From an uncultured Mollicutes bacterium (lineage in GTDB: Bacteria > Bacillota_I > Bacilli_A > ML615J-28 > CAG-313), in NCBI GenBank assembly GCA_900538885.1, contig UQAI01000012.1, positions 1-33,491 on the forward strand: a DNA stretch of 33,491 nt. The letters are read 5' to 3'. The number at the start of each line of letters is the position of its first letter. Position 1 is the stretch's first letter. The notes beneath the pieces are model-generated. The model saw nothing but the letters and a program-made list of their open reading frames with translations. It had not been told where the DNA came from and did not search any database. The translations under genes and the position numbers were made by a program. This document shows positions 1 through 6,684 of this stretch, one piece after another.

Positions 1-860
1 CCATTAAACTCCGAAACAATAGAAGCAGCACTAATGATTCCAATGCCAGGAATAGTAGCGGTTTTGAAATTATATTGATTCATAATGTTAGTTATTTCGC
101 TTTCAACATTTTCAACAGCACAATTCATTTGTTCAATTAAATTAATAGTTAATTTAAGTTCTAAAGTATGAGAATCATTTTTACATCCAATTGATACTTT
201 AGCAGCTTCAATTAATTTAATTAATTTTGGCATTGAATAATGGCCTCTAGAAAGGGATTTAATAGTAGGCAAAACACTTTCAACATTAATATTAGCTATA
301 TCATGAATAGTTGGATAGTTCTTAAGAATATATAACGATACTTTACCCCAAACTTGAGCAAAATAGTTAGAAAATTCAGGAAAAACTAAATCTAAAATGT
401 TAATTAAACGTTCTTTATAGATAGTACAATCTTTAACCAATCTTTTTCTGAACCTTGTAAGTGATTTTAATTTTGAAATGTGATATGATAATAATGAATT
501 GGGCTTGTAGTCAAAGGATAAAAGCATTTGAGAAATTAATTTAGCATCAATTTTATCATTTTTAGTTTTTCTAAGTGTAGAAACTTGGCGGAATCGGTCA
601 CTTAGAATCGGATTAAATTCCATAAATGAAAAATTATGTTCATGAAGAAATAGTTTTAAATTGGTGCCATAATGGCCTGTGGCTTCAAGACCAATTCTTA
701 TTTCTTGAGAATGATCTAATGATAATAATACATTTAATAGTTCACTGAATCCTTGTTGGTTATTATCAAAAGAAAAAGAACTTTTTACAACTTGGCCCGT
801 TTCAGTAGCGATGAAACAGTCATGTTTGAATTTGGAAATGTCAATTCCGATTAAGTACAT
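1..860 (-). CDS. IS110-family transposase (3' end beyond window)
   Basis: Transposase of the IS110 family, a RuvC-like DEDD recombinase that moves a circular element. Reading the minus strand from ATG at 860-858 gives about 286 residues with no internal stop; the gene continues past base 1. The DEDD residues are visible: Asp7 in GIDISK, Glu59 in GLEATGHY, and Asp102 and Asp105 in KNDKIDAK. The last visible part, around TIPGIGIISAASIVSEF, matches the start of the C-terminal Transposase_20 (IS116/IS110/IS902) domain, whose conserved serine would lie outside the window. A strong ribosome binding site (AAGGAGGT on the minus strand, about 867-874) fixes the start. IS110 proteins are usually about 400 aa, so roughly 110 residues are missing because of the window edge, not because of visible damage. 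Family assignment is secure; activity is not shown. Confidence 0.9.
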   Translation of the reverse strand, partial: MYLIGIDISKFKHDCFIATETGQVVKSSFSFDNNQQGFSELLNVLLSLDHSQEIRIGLEATGHYGTNLKLFLHEHNFSFMEFNPILSDRFRQVSTLRKTKNDKIDAKLISQMLLSFDYKPNSLLSYHISKLKSLTRFRKRLVKDCTIYKERLINILDLVFPEFSNYFAQVWGKVSLYILKNYPTIHDIANINVESVLPTIKSLSRGHYSMPKLIKLIEAAKVSIGCKNDSHTLELKLTINLIEQMNCAVENVESEITNIMNQYNFKTATIPGIGIISAASIVSEFN

Positions 861-885
861 TTATTGTACCTCCTTGTTAATAAAT

Positions 886-1042
886 TTGTTGTACTGGGTA
901 TGATCCATGCAGTTTTTACAATGTATCCTTGCCTATAAAACATCAAAGTGTTAACTAACTATTGACAATAAAATAAAAACTGTGGTGAGAGTCTCCTTAA
1001 ACAGTCGAAGCTGTAGAATAACAGGAACAAATCCACAGTACA
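886..1042 (-). ncRNA. Candidate IS110 bridge (guide) RNA
   Basis: IS110-group elements encode a bridge RNA in the non-coding end upstream of the transposase, transcribed in the same direction. This stretch has the right place and size. Pairings seen directly: ACTGTGG at 979-985 with CCACAGT at 1033-1039; inside it TCCT 994-997 with AGGA 1023-1026; and inside that ACAG 1001-1004 with CTGT 1011-1014. These give a long stem with two internal loops. A second bulged hairpin pairs 889-896 with 910-913 plus 918-921, extended by GG 897-898 with CC 905-906. A small hairpin pairs 939-942 with 949-952. Target and donor loops cannot be assigned without the other end of the element. The identification is inferred from position and folding only. 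Confidence 0.4.
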
Positions 1043-1047
1043 GTTAA

Positions 1048-1053
1048 ATTATA
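1048..1053 (-). promoter_or_regulatory. Candidate -10 box reading into the IS end
   Basis: TATAAT on the minus strand, about 10 bases upstream of the first arm of the structured region. No good -35 is seen 17 bases further upstream. This is what one expects if the -35 is supplied by the opposite end when the element circularises, as described for IS110 elements; it is also compatible with chance in AT-rich DNA. Confidence 0.35.
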
Positions 1054-1106
1054 ACATAATTTATTATGCATATATAAAAAAATAAAGAAAGGATTTAATA
1101 TAAACT

Positions 1107-1134
1107 TATAAACTATATTATATGTTTATATTAT
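1107..1134 (+). promoter_or_regulatory. AT-rich inverted repeat / probable trmL promoter region
   Basis: TATAAAC at 1107-1113 is repeated in inverted form as GTTTATA at 1124-1130, with ten A/T bases between. TATATT (1127-1132) or TATTAT (1129-1134) could be a -10, but no clear -35 is present and the start site would then lie only a few bases before the ATG. It could be a promoter with an operator, or only AT-rich sequence. The nearby IS may have displaced the original upstream DNA. Confidence 0.25.
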
Positions 1135-1146
1135 ACAAGAAATATA

Positions 1147-1683
1147 ATGGAAGAAATTATTAAAAATTATCATAATCACATTGTTTTGTATGAACCAGAA
1201 ATACCCCAAAATACTGGTAACATTATGCGTACTTGTGCAGGTACTGATACTTTATTACATTTAATTAAACCACTTGGATTTAAGATTGATGATAAACATA
1301 TGATTAGGGCAGCGGTAAATTACCTTCCAAATGTTCATTTTATGGTTTATGAAAATTGGGAAGATTTTTTAAGTAAAAATACTGGTAAAATGTATTATTT
1401 TACTAGATATGGAATGAAAACTCCTCATGAATTAAAATTAAATGATCCAAATGAAAGATACTATTTTATTATTGGTAAAGAGTCGACCGGAATTCCTAAA
1501 GAAATTTTAAGAGAACATTTAGATGATTGTATTAGACTTCCCATAAATGATAAAATTAGATCATTAAATGTAAGTAACGTTGCGGCTGTAGCGATATTTG
1601 AAGCTTTAAGACAACAAGATTATAATGATTTATCACGTTTTGAACCAGAAACTTTAAAAGGTAAAGATTGGCTTTTAAAATAA
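1147..1683 (+). CDS. trmL: tRNA (cytidine(34)-2'-O)-methyltransferase TrmL
   Basis: SPOUT-class methyltransferase that uses S-adenosylmethionine to methylate the 2'-O of the wobble nucleotide of tRNA-Leu isoacceptors in the cytoplasm. The 178-aa protein is near the family length (about 155-160) plus a short N-terminal extension. Family motifs are in order: NTGNIMRTC near residues 22-30, FIIGKESTGIP near 107-117, and the knotted C-terminal SAM site IRLPI...RSLNVSNVAAVAIFEALR near 128-155. The ATG at 1147 is the only in-frame start before the first conserved strand (HIVLYEPEIPQNTG); its ribosome binding site is poor. It is followed 46 bases later by a small unknown gene with a good ribosome binding site, and both end at the terminator at 1914. 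The function is well supported by motif conservation. Confidence 0.92.
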   Translation: MEEIIKNYHNHIVLYEPEIPQNTGNIMRTCAGTDTLLHLIKPLGFKIDDKHMIRAAVNYLPNVHFMVYENWEDFLSKNTGKMYYFTRYGMKTPHELKLNDPNERYYFIIGKESTGIPKEILREHLDDCIRLPINDKIRSLNVSNVAAVAIFEALRQQDYNDLSRFEPETLKGKDWLLK

Positions 1684-1729
1684 TTATAAAATTAAAAAAG
1701 ATGAGAAAACTATATTTGTGAGGTGACAT

Positions 1730-1912
1730 ATGAATCACAAATGTAATTTAGATAAAGAATTTTCTAAATATAAGGTCGATAAACCAGTGGAATTAAAGTA
1801 TCCCCGCATCTCGTTAATTGATAAAGACAACATTCTTACGGATTATTTTTACCGAGACCTAGAGATGTTTAGACCTGATTTAGATGAAGAACCTGATAAA
1901 CTTGATAAATAG
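1730..1912 (+). CDS. Small hypothetical protein, 60 aa
   Basis: I do not recognise this protein. It is short, hydrophilic and strongly charged, with an acidic C-terminus (DLDEEPDKLDK) and no membrane segment or signal peptide. It is likely real: a strong ribosome binding site (GAGGTGA, 1719-1725) sits five bases before the ATG, and the stop codon is followed at once by a good terminator, so it is the last gene of a unit with trmL. The middle (KYPRISLIDKDNILTDYFYRD) has a mix of aromatic and charged residues that suggests a small folded domain or a partner-binding peptide. No function is proposed. Confidence 0.65.
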   Translation: MNHKCNLDKEFSKYKVDKPVELKYPRISLIDKDNILTDYFYRDLEMFRPDLDEEPDKLDK

Positions 1913-1913
1913 T

Positions 1914-1944
1914 ACTTGATATAAGTACTATATCAAGTTTTTTT
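1914..1944 (+). terminator. Intrinsic terminator after the 60-aa gene
   Basis: A perfect 10-bp stem (1914-1923 with 1929-1938), a 5-base loop, and a run of seven T at 1938-1944. It begins one base after the stop codon and separates the trmL unit from the kinase gene. Confidence 0.88.
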
Positions 1945-1995
1945 CACATTTTTGCGTGTTTAGGCATATACATAAGTATAGATAAGGATGATAAA

Positions 1996-3063
1996 ATGTT
2001 AGAAATTGCAAGCAAATTTAATTTAGAAGGAAGTCCTTTAGTTGTTAAAAACTATGCGAATGGATTAGTAAATAAAACTTATTTAGTTGAAACTACAAAA
2101 CACAAGTATATTTTACAACGTATTAATAATTATGTTTTTAAAAATCCTTTAAAAGTAATGAATAATATTGAATTAATCACACGTCAGTTGAAAGAAAAAA
2201 ATATTCCGACTTTATCAATTGTATATACAAAGGATTTAAAAAACATTTATTATGATAAAAGTGATAATAGTTATTATAGGATGTATAATTTTTTAAATAC
2301 AATGGAAAACGTAAATGATAAAAGTTATCAAATTAATTTAGAAGTTGGAAAAGCAATTGGTGAATTTCAAAGTATCCTAGCTACTTGTGATACGACTAAT
2401 TTAAATGAAACAATTAGAGATTTTCACAATACTCCTCTTCGGTTAGACCGGTTAGAAGAAGTATTTCAAACCCTTGATAGTACTAATATACGTAAGCAAA
2501 AAAGTTCAAAAATTTATTATTATTTGATAAGCCAAAGAGACAAAATTAGTTTTATTCAGCACAAAATAGATAAAGGAATAATTCCTATACGAATTGCTCA
2601 TAATGACACAAAACTAAGCAATATTATGTTTGATAAAAACACTAAAAAGGCACTGGCATTAGTTGATTTAGACACGGTTATGCCGGGCACTGTTTTATTT
2701 GATTATGCGGATGCGATTAGGACAACATCTTCAACAGTCCATGAAACCGAAAAAGATTTGTCAAAGGTTGATCTTGATAGTTCGAAGTTTGTGGCTTTAA
2801 CTGTTGGGTATTTAAGTAAAATGCATAATGTGCTAAATCAAGCAGAACTTAATAGTTTGTTTGATGCGGTAGAAACTATTATTTTAGAGTGCTCAATTCG
2901 TTTTTTAACTGATTACTTGGAAAATGATAGTTATTTTAAAATTGATTATTTCGAACAAAACTATGATCGAGCAATTAATCAATTAACTTTATACATGAAA
3001 TGTTTGGATAAAGAAACTAAATTTCAAGAATTAGTTAAATTAATTATAAATCGCTTGCAGTAG
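1996..3063 (+). CDS. NahK-like aminoglycoside-phosphotransferase-fold kinase
   Basis: Cytosolic small-molecule kinase of the APH/choline-kinase fold, closest in motif layout to N-acetylhexosamine 1-kinases (NahK). Visible parts: the ATP-lobe entry (YANGLVNKTYLV, residues 19-31) and YILQRINNYVFKNP (38-51), a block typical of NahK-type proteins; the catalytic loop HNDTKLSN at 202-209 (catalytic Asp204, Asn209); and the metal-binding DLD at 224-226 followed by GTVLFDYADAIRT. Length 355 aa fits the family. AAGGATG before the ATG supports the start. It stands between a terminator upstream and a new promoter downstream, so it is probably transcribed alone. No sugar phosphorylase or transporter is adjacent, so the substrate (GlcNAc/GalNAc or another sugar or alcohol) is not settled. 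Confidence 0.72.
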   Translation: MLEIASKFNLEGSPLVVKNYANGLVNKTYLVETTKHKYILQRINNYVFKNPLKVMNNIELITRQLKEKNIPTLSIVYTKDLKNIYYDKSDNSYYRMYNFLNTMENVNDKSYQINLEVGKAIGEFQSILATCDTTNLNETIRDFHNTPLRLDRLEEVFQTLDSTNIRKQKSSKIYYYLISQRDKISFIQHKIDKGIIPIRIAHNDTKLSNIMFDKNTKKALALVDLDTVMPGTVLFDYADAIRTTSSTVHETEKDLSKVDLDSSKFVALTVGYLSKMHNVLNQAELNSLFDAVETIILECSIRFLTDYLENDSYFKIDYFEQNYDRAINQLTLYMKCLDKETKFQELVKLIINRLQ

Positions 3064-3084
3064 TGAAATAAAAATACCTAGTTG

Positions 3085-3113
3085 TTGAAAAAAAATTAAA
3101 AGTATGGTAGAAT
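3085..3113 (+). promoter_or_regulatory. Sigma-A type promoter for the lipoprotein gene
   Basis: TTGAAA (3085-3090), a 17-base spacer, then TAGAAT (3108-3113) preceded by TGG, an extended -10. The predicted start site is near 3120, about 20 bases before the ATG at 3142. nusB follows the lipoprotein by only 10 bases, so this promoter may also serve the nusB-xseAB-dxs-recN run. Confidence 0.65.
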
Positions 3114-3141
3114 TATAACAATATAGATATTGAGGTGGCAT

Positions 3142-4626
3142 ATGAAAAAGGTAATGTTTATCCTAGCAACAATTATTTTAACTGTTATTCTTGTTGGTTG
3201 TAACGATGAAGTTAAAGATAAAGGCGAAATACCAACTAAACCTTTTACTGTAAATAGCTATTTAGATAGTAATGCTGTTTATGAAGGTAATAGTAAACTA
3301 ACCGTTAGTGGAGAGTCTGATGCTAATGTAGTAATCCATTTGGAATTAATTTCCAAAAATAATAAAACAGTTGACGCATATGAAACTACCGTAAATGAAA
3401 AAAACTTAAGTTGGAGTATTACTTTTGACACACCTAGGCCAACTGATGATAATTATAAAATAAGAATACGTGATGCTCATAGCACCTATGTTTATGAATA
3501 TACAAACATTCGTTTTGGCTATTTATGGCTTGTAGCTGGCGATGGTTTTATTAATTACCCAATTGAGCTTTCTGAAGATGAAAAGTATAATTCATTAGAT
3601 GAAATATCTTTCTATGAAGTGTCATCTAATTCACACTGGTTAACAAATAATGAAAAATTAACAAATGTTAGCAGTTTCGACTTAGAATTTGCAAGATTAC
3701 TTCAAAAAAAGCTCAAAGCTCCAATCGGAATAATCGTTGGTGATGAACATTCAACATTAATTGAAGAATGGTTGCCACTTGATGCCGCAAGTTCAATTGG
3801 TTCAATCTATAATTATTTACAAAATTTAGGTAAATATAATGAGAATCCTAATTATGGTGATGCATGTTATTTATTTGAAAAAGAATTAAAACATCTAAAA
3901 GGACTTAGTCTTAGTGGAATCATCTGGAATCAAGGTGAAAAACAAGCTGAATTATTCAATAATAAGCAATATGAAAAAATCTATTTCCAGATGTTAACTT
4001 CTATCATTCAAAAATGGTGTAGTTACTTTAATACAGATAAAATGGTATTACTTCAAACTCCATCAAATTATGATAAATACACTAATAGACTAAGATATAT
4101 CCAAAATATTGCGGCTAACTACTATCGATTTGTGGAAATCATTCCAACTTTTGATTTGTATGTTAAAGAAAATGATAAAATAATAGATGTAGATGTTGAT
4201 AGTGTTGCTTCAAGAACTGTTGAAGTAATTACAGGTAGTAAACGAGTATCAAGTTATGCGAATCTAATTTTAGACATAAATGAAGATGATATTGTTGATC
4301 AAATCAAAATTGAATTTGACAATGTTAAAAATATTAATGTTATAGATTCTGAAACAATAAACTATCTTGTTGTTAAATATCAAGATGAAGAACTTGGATT
4401 AATTACTTTAGACATTGTGCCAGAAGTAGATGGGAATTACTTAATTTTTGATTTATCATATGAGACTGAAATTACTGATGAAAATGGCGGAATAGTTAAA
4501 GTAACAAATTATTATAATAAGAGTTTAATTTCAATCGAATTTGGTCAAGTTGAAAATTTAGAAAATATTAATATTTTTAATGAAGATATGATTCCAATGC
4601 TACCATTTATAATTGAAATAGAATAG
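3142..4626 (+). CDS. Lipoprotein, sialate O-acetylesterase-like without catalytic Ser
   Basis: Exported lipoprotein of 494 aa: a basic start, a hydrophobic stretch and the lipobox LVGC with Cys20. The body follows bacterial sialate O-acetylesterases (SGNH/SASA superfamily): an N-terminal beta domain ending in NIRFGYLWLV, then PIGIIVG...STLIEEWLP (family: P-x-G-L-I ... G-T-x-I-E-x-W), then SGIIWNQGE (family: GVIWYQGES). At the first catalytic block, where the family has SGQSNMEFP, this protein reads AGDGFINYP, so the nucleophilic Ser becomes Gly and the QSN signature is gone. The C-terminal DxxH with the catalytic His is also not found. A further beta-rich region of about 120 residues follows. 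It is therefore probably a non-catalytic surface protein, perhaps glycan-binding (inference). ATG 3142 is chosen over TTG 3130 because GAGGTGG lies at 3132-3138. Confidence 0.7.
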   Translation: MKKVMFILATIILTVILVGCNDEVKDKGEIPTKPFTVNSYLDSNAVYEGNSKLTVSGESDANVVIHLELISKNNKTVDAYETTVNEKNLSWSITFDTPRPTDDNYKIRIRDAHSTYVYEYTNIRFGYLWLVAGDGFINYPIELSEDEKYNSLDEISFYEVSSNSHWLTNNEKLTNVSSFDLEFARLLQKKLKAPIGIIVGDEHSTLIEEWLPLDAASSIGSIYNYLQNLGKYNENPNYGDACYLFEKELKHLKGLSLSGIIWNQGEKQAELFNNKQYEKIYFQMLTSIIQKWCSYFNTDKMVLLQTPSNYDKYTNRLRYIQNIAANYYRFVEIIPTFDLYVKENDKIIDVDVDSVASRTVEVITGSKRVSSYANLILDINEDDIVDQIKIEFDNVKNINVIDSETINYLVVKYQDEELGLITLDIVPEVDGNYLIFDLSYETEITDENGGIVKVTNYYNKSLISIEFGQVENLENINIFNEDMIPMLPFIIEIE

Positions 4627-4636
4627 AGGAATAGGC

Positions 4637-5083
4637 ATGAAAAGACATAACGCAAGAATTTTAACTGTTATGGTGTTATATAATTTAGATATGAACCAAC
4701 ATTTAAATGAAGAAATTTTAGAAGAAATTGTAAATGAAACCAAACAAGAAGTATTTGATTTAATTCTCGATGAAGAATATAAAGTTGAAGTAGACTATGA
4801 GTTTATGGAAAAACTCTTAGATATAACTATCAAAAACTATGAACAAATTAAATCAACAATTATAAGCAGTCTTACGGGATGGACGATTGATCGTTTATCA
4901 TATGTTGATCGTGCAATCCTTGTGGTTAGTACTGGTGAAATGTTAATGAACGATGCCCCTAAGCAAGTCATCATTAACGAATATTTAGAAATTACTAAGG
5001 AGTATACAGCAGTAGCTGATGAAAAACAAGTGAAGTTTAATAATAGAGTAATGGATGCTATTGCAGGTAAAATATATGAATAA
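4637..5083 (+). CDS. nusB: Transcription antitermination factor NusB
   Basis: NusB binds boxA RNA together with NusE (ribosomal protein S10) and supports antitermination of rRNA transcription. The 148-aa all-helical protein shows the family layout: basic N-terminus KRHNARILTVMVLYNLDMN (Arg-rich RNA-contacting start), then the conserved LTGWTIDRLSYVDRAILVVSTGEML near 75-99, and PKQVIINEYLEITKEY near 103-118 (family: P..V.INE.VELAK). It starts 10 bases after the lipoprotein stop with a moderate ribosome binding site (GAGGAATA). Its last 8 bases overlap xseA, and nusB-xseA-xseB is a common Bacillota order. Confidence 0.93.
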   Translation: MKRHNARILTVMVLYNLDMNQHLNEEILEEIVNETKQEVFDLILDEEYKVEVDYEFMEKLLDITIKNYEQIKSTIISSLTGWTIDRLSYVDRAILVVSTGEMLMNDAPKQVIINEYLEITKEYTAVADEKQVKFNNRVMDAIAGKIYE

Positions 5084-6437
5084 TGAAATAAAGTATATTA
5101 GTGTTACCGCCCTAAATCGGTATATTTCGTATAAATTTGAAATTGACAATAATTTAAAAGAAGTATACCTAAAAGGCGAAATTTCTAATTTCAAATATTC
5201 GGGAAGACATTGTTACTTTTCTTTAAAGGATGAAAAATCAGAGATTAGTGCAATGTTCTTTTATCCTGATAATTTAACATTAAAATTTGAACCGCGTGAT
5301 GGTATGAGTGTTCAAGTTGTTGGTCAAATTCAAGTTTATCAAAAAAAAGGTACATATGCAATAATTGTTAAAAAGATGGCTCAAGAGGGAATAGGTCTTT
5401 TATACCAGCAATATTTAGAATTAAAAGATAAACTTCAAAAAGAAGGCTTATTTGATGAAAGTAGAAAATTGCCATTACCTGAATATCCAGAAAAGGTAGC
5501 TGTAATTACAGCTCCTACAGGTGAGGCGATTCATGATATTATTTCTACCTTTAACAGGAGAATGGGACTTGCTGAAATTAGACTATATCCTGCTTTAGTT
5601 CAAGGAGTTGATGCTCCACGTGATTTAGTTAGAGCCTTAAGAGAAGTGTATGATGATGATTGGGCAGATGTAATTATAATTGGCCGTGGTGGTGGAAGCT
5701 TTGAAGACTTATCTTGCTTCAATGATGAGACTCTTGCTAGACTTCTTGCTAGTTCAAAGATCCCAACAGTATCCGCTGTTGGCCATGAAGGTGATTATAC
5801 TATTTGTGATTTTGTGGCCTCATACCGAGCTCCAACGCCAACTGGCGCCGCAATGCGTCTTTCTAAAGACAAACTAGAAGTTTTAAGTACCATATATGAT
5901 AAGATGAGTAGATTAAGAGCTAGTGTTAAACATAAATTAATCGTTTCATATAACGAGTATGATCATCTCCTAAATACCCATGCTTTAAAGAAATTTAGTG
6001 AACTAGTTGATACAATTGCGGGAAAATACTATATTTTGGATGAAAAAATAAGATTATTTAGTCCTGAAAAAATTGTAAATAATTGGGAAAATAGTTTAAA
6101 CAATTATCAAGAACGCTTAATGCTAGGTATTAATAATACTTTAGTTAATAAACATAATAGTCTAGAAAAAGTATCTGAACGCTTAGCACCTAAGCTTTTA
6201 TTATCAAATATTAATAATTATGAACAGAAATTAGATAAATTAATTGAAAAAAGCATTTTGTTAAATCCATTTAATGTTATGGAAAAAGGATATGCAATCA
6301 TAAAACAAGATGGTAAAATCTTAAAGTCCGCCACTGAGACTAAAAATTCAACAAATCTTGAAGTCTTGATGCATGATGGTACCATTGAAACACAAATAAT
6401 AAAAGTAATAAATGGAGGAAATTTTGATGGAAAATAA
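5076..6437 (+). CDS. xseA: Exodeoxyribonuclease VII large subunit
   Basis: Catalytic subunit of exonuclease VII, which degrades single-stranded DNA in both directions into oligonucleotides in complex with several XseB subunits. The 453-aa protein has the N-terminal OB fold (KGEISNFKYSGRHCYFSLKD near residues 30-49) and the catalytic core with PTGEAIHDI near 148-156, IIGRGGGSFEDL near 203-214 and VGHEGDYTICDFVA near 237-250 (family: V.HE.D....D..AD.RA.TP). A long coiled helical region and a short C-terminal beta tail (GYAIIKQDGKIL) follow. The ATG at 5076 is preferred over an in-frame ATG at 5055: it lies after AGGT and matches the family start (I.VTALN.YI). It overlaps nusB by 8 bases and xseB by 11, so translation is probably coupled. 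Confidence 0.95.
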   Translation: MNNEIKYISVTALNRYISYKFEIDNNLKEVYLKGEISNFKYSGRHCYFSLKDEKSEISAMFFYPDNLTLKFEPRDGMSVQVVGQIQVYQKKGTYAIIVKKMAQEGIGLLYQQYLELKDKLQKEGLFDESRKLPLPEYPEKVAVITAPTGEAIHDIISTFNRRMGLAEIRLYPALVQGVDAPRDLVRALREVYDDDWADVIIIGRGGGSFEDLSCFNDETLARLLASSKIPTVSAVGHEGDYTICDFVASYRAPTPTGAAMRLSKDKLEVLSTIYDKMSRLRASVKHKLIVSYNEYDHLLNTHALKKFSELVDTIAGKYYILDEKIRLFSPEKIVNNWENSLNNYQERLMLGINNTLVNKHNSLEKVSERLAPKLLLSNINNYEQKLDKLIEKSILLNPFNVMEKGYAIIKQDGKILKSATETKNSTNLEVLMHDGTIETQIIKVINGGNFDGK

Positions 6438-6630
6438 AACATTTGAAGAACTACTAAAGGAATTACAAGAAGTTGTAAATAGTTTAGAAAGTGGAAAACT
6501 TTCTTTAGAAGAATCGGTCGAAGCATATAAAAAGGGAATGACCCTTAGCCTAGAATGTAAAAAAAGACTAGAAGAAGCTAAAAACGTAGTAGTTACTAAA
6601 TCCGTAGATGGAAATGTAGAAAAATTTTAA
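6427..6630 (+). CDS. xseB: Exodeoxyribonuclease VII small subunit
   Basis: Small helical subunit of exonuclease VII that packs along the helical arm of XseA. The 67-aa protein has the whole family signature: FEELLKELQEVVNSLESGKLSLEESVEAYKKGM, with the L..IV..LE.G.L.LEES...Y..G pattern. GGAGGAA at 6414-6420 sits six bases before ATG 6427; the earlier in-frame ATG at 6412 is therefore not the start. It overlaps the end of xseA by 11 bases and is followed by a 54-base gap before dxs that contains TATAAT at 6635-6640 but no convincing -35. Confidence 0.93.
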   Translation: MENKTFEELLKELQEVVNSLESGKLSLEESVEAYKKGMTLSLECKKRLEEAKNVVVTKSVDGNVEKF

Positions 6631-6684
6631 CGATTATAATATAAAAATTGAAAAACAATCGTATAATTAATATGAGGTGATAAC

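Larger units (their letters stand above)
1..1060 (-). mobile_element. IS110-family insertion sequence, one end
   Basis: The element consists of the transposase reading frame and about 200 bases of non-coding DNA upstream of it. IS110 elements lack classical terminal inverted repeats and usually make no target duplication, so the exact edge cannot be read from one end. I place it near 1040-1065, just beyond a TATAAT on the minus strand, where structured sequence gives way to plain AT-rich sequence before trmL. The other end lies outside the window. The element sits about 90 bases upstream of trmL and is transcribed away from it. Confidence 0.7.

Noticed and set aside
6630..6667. Promoter for dxs from TTGAAA and TATAAT in the xseB-dxs gap
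   Set aside because: The spacer is only 8 bases; the other TATAAT at 6635 has no -35. Inverted ACGATT/AATCGT arms lack a T-run, so no terminator either.
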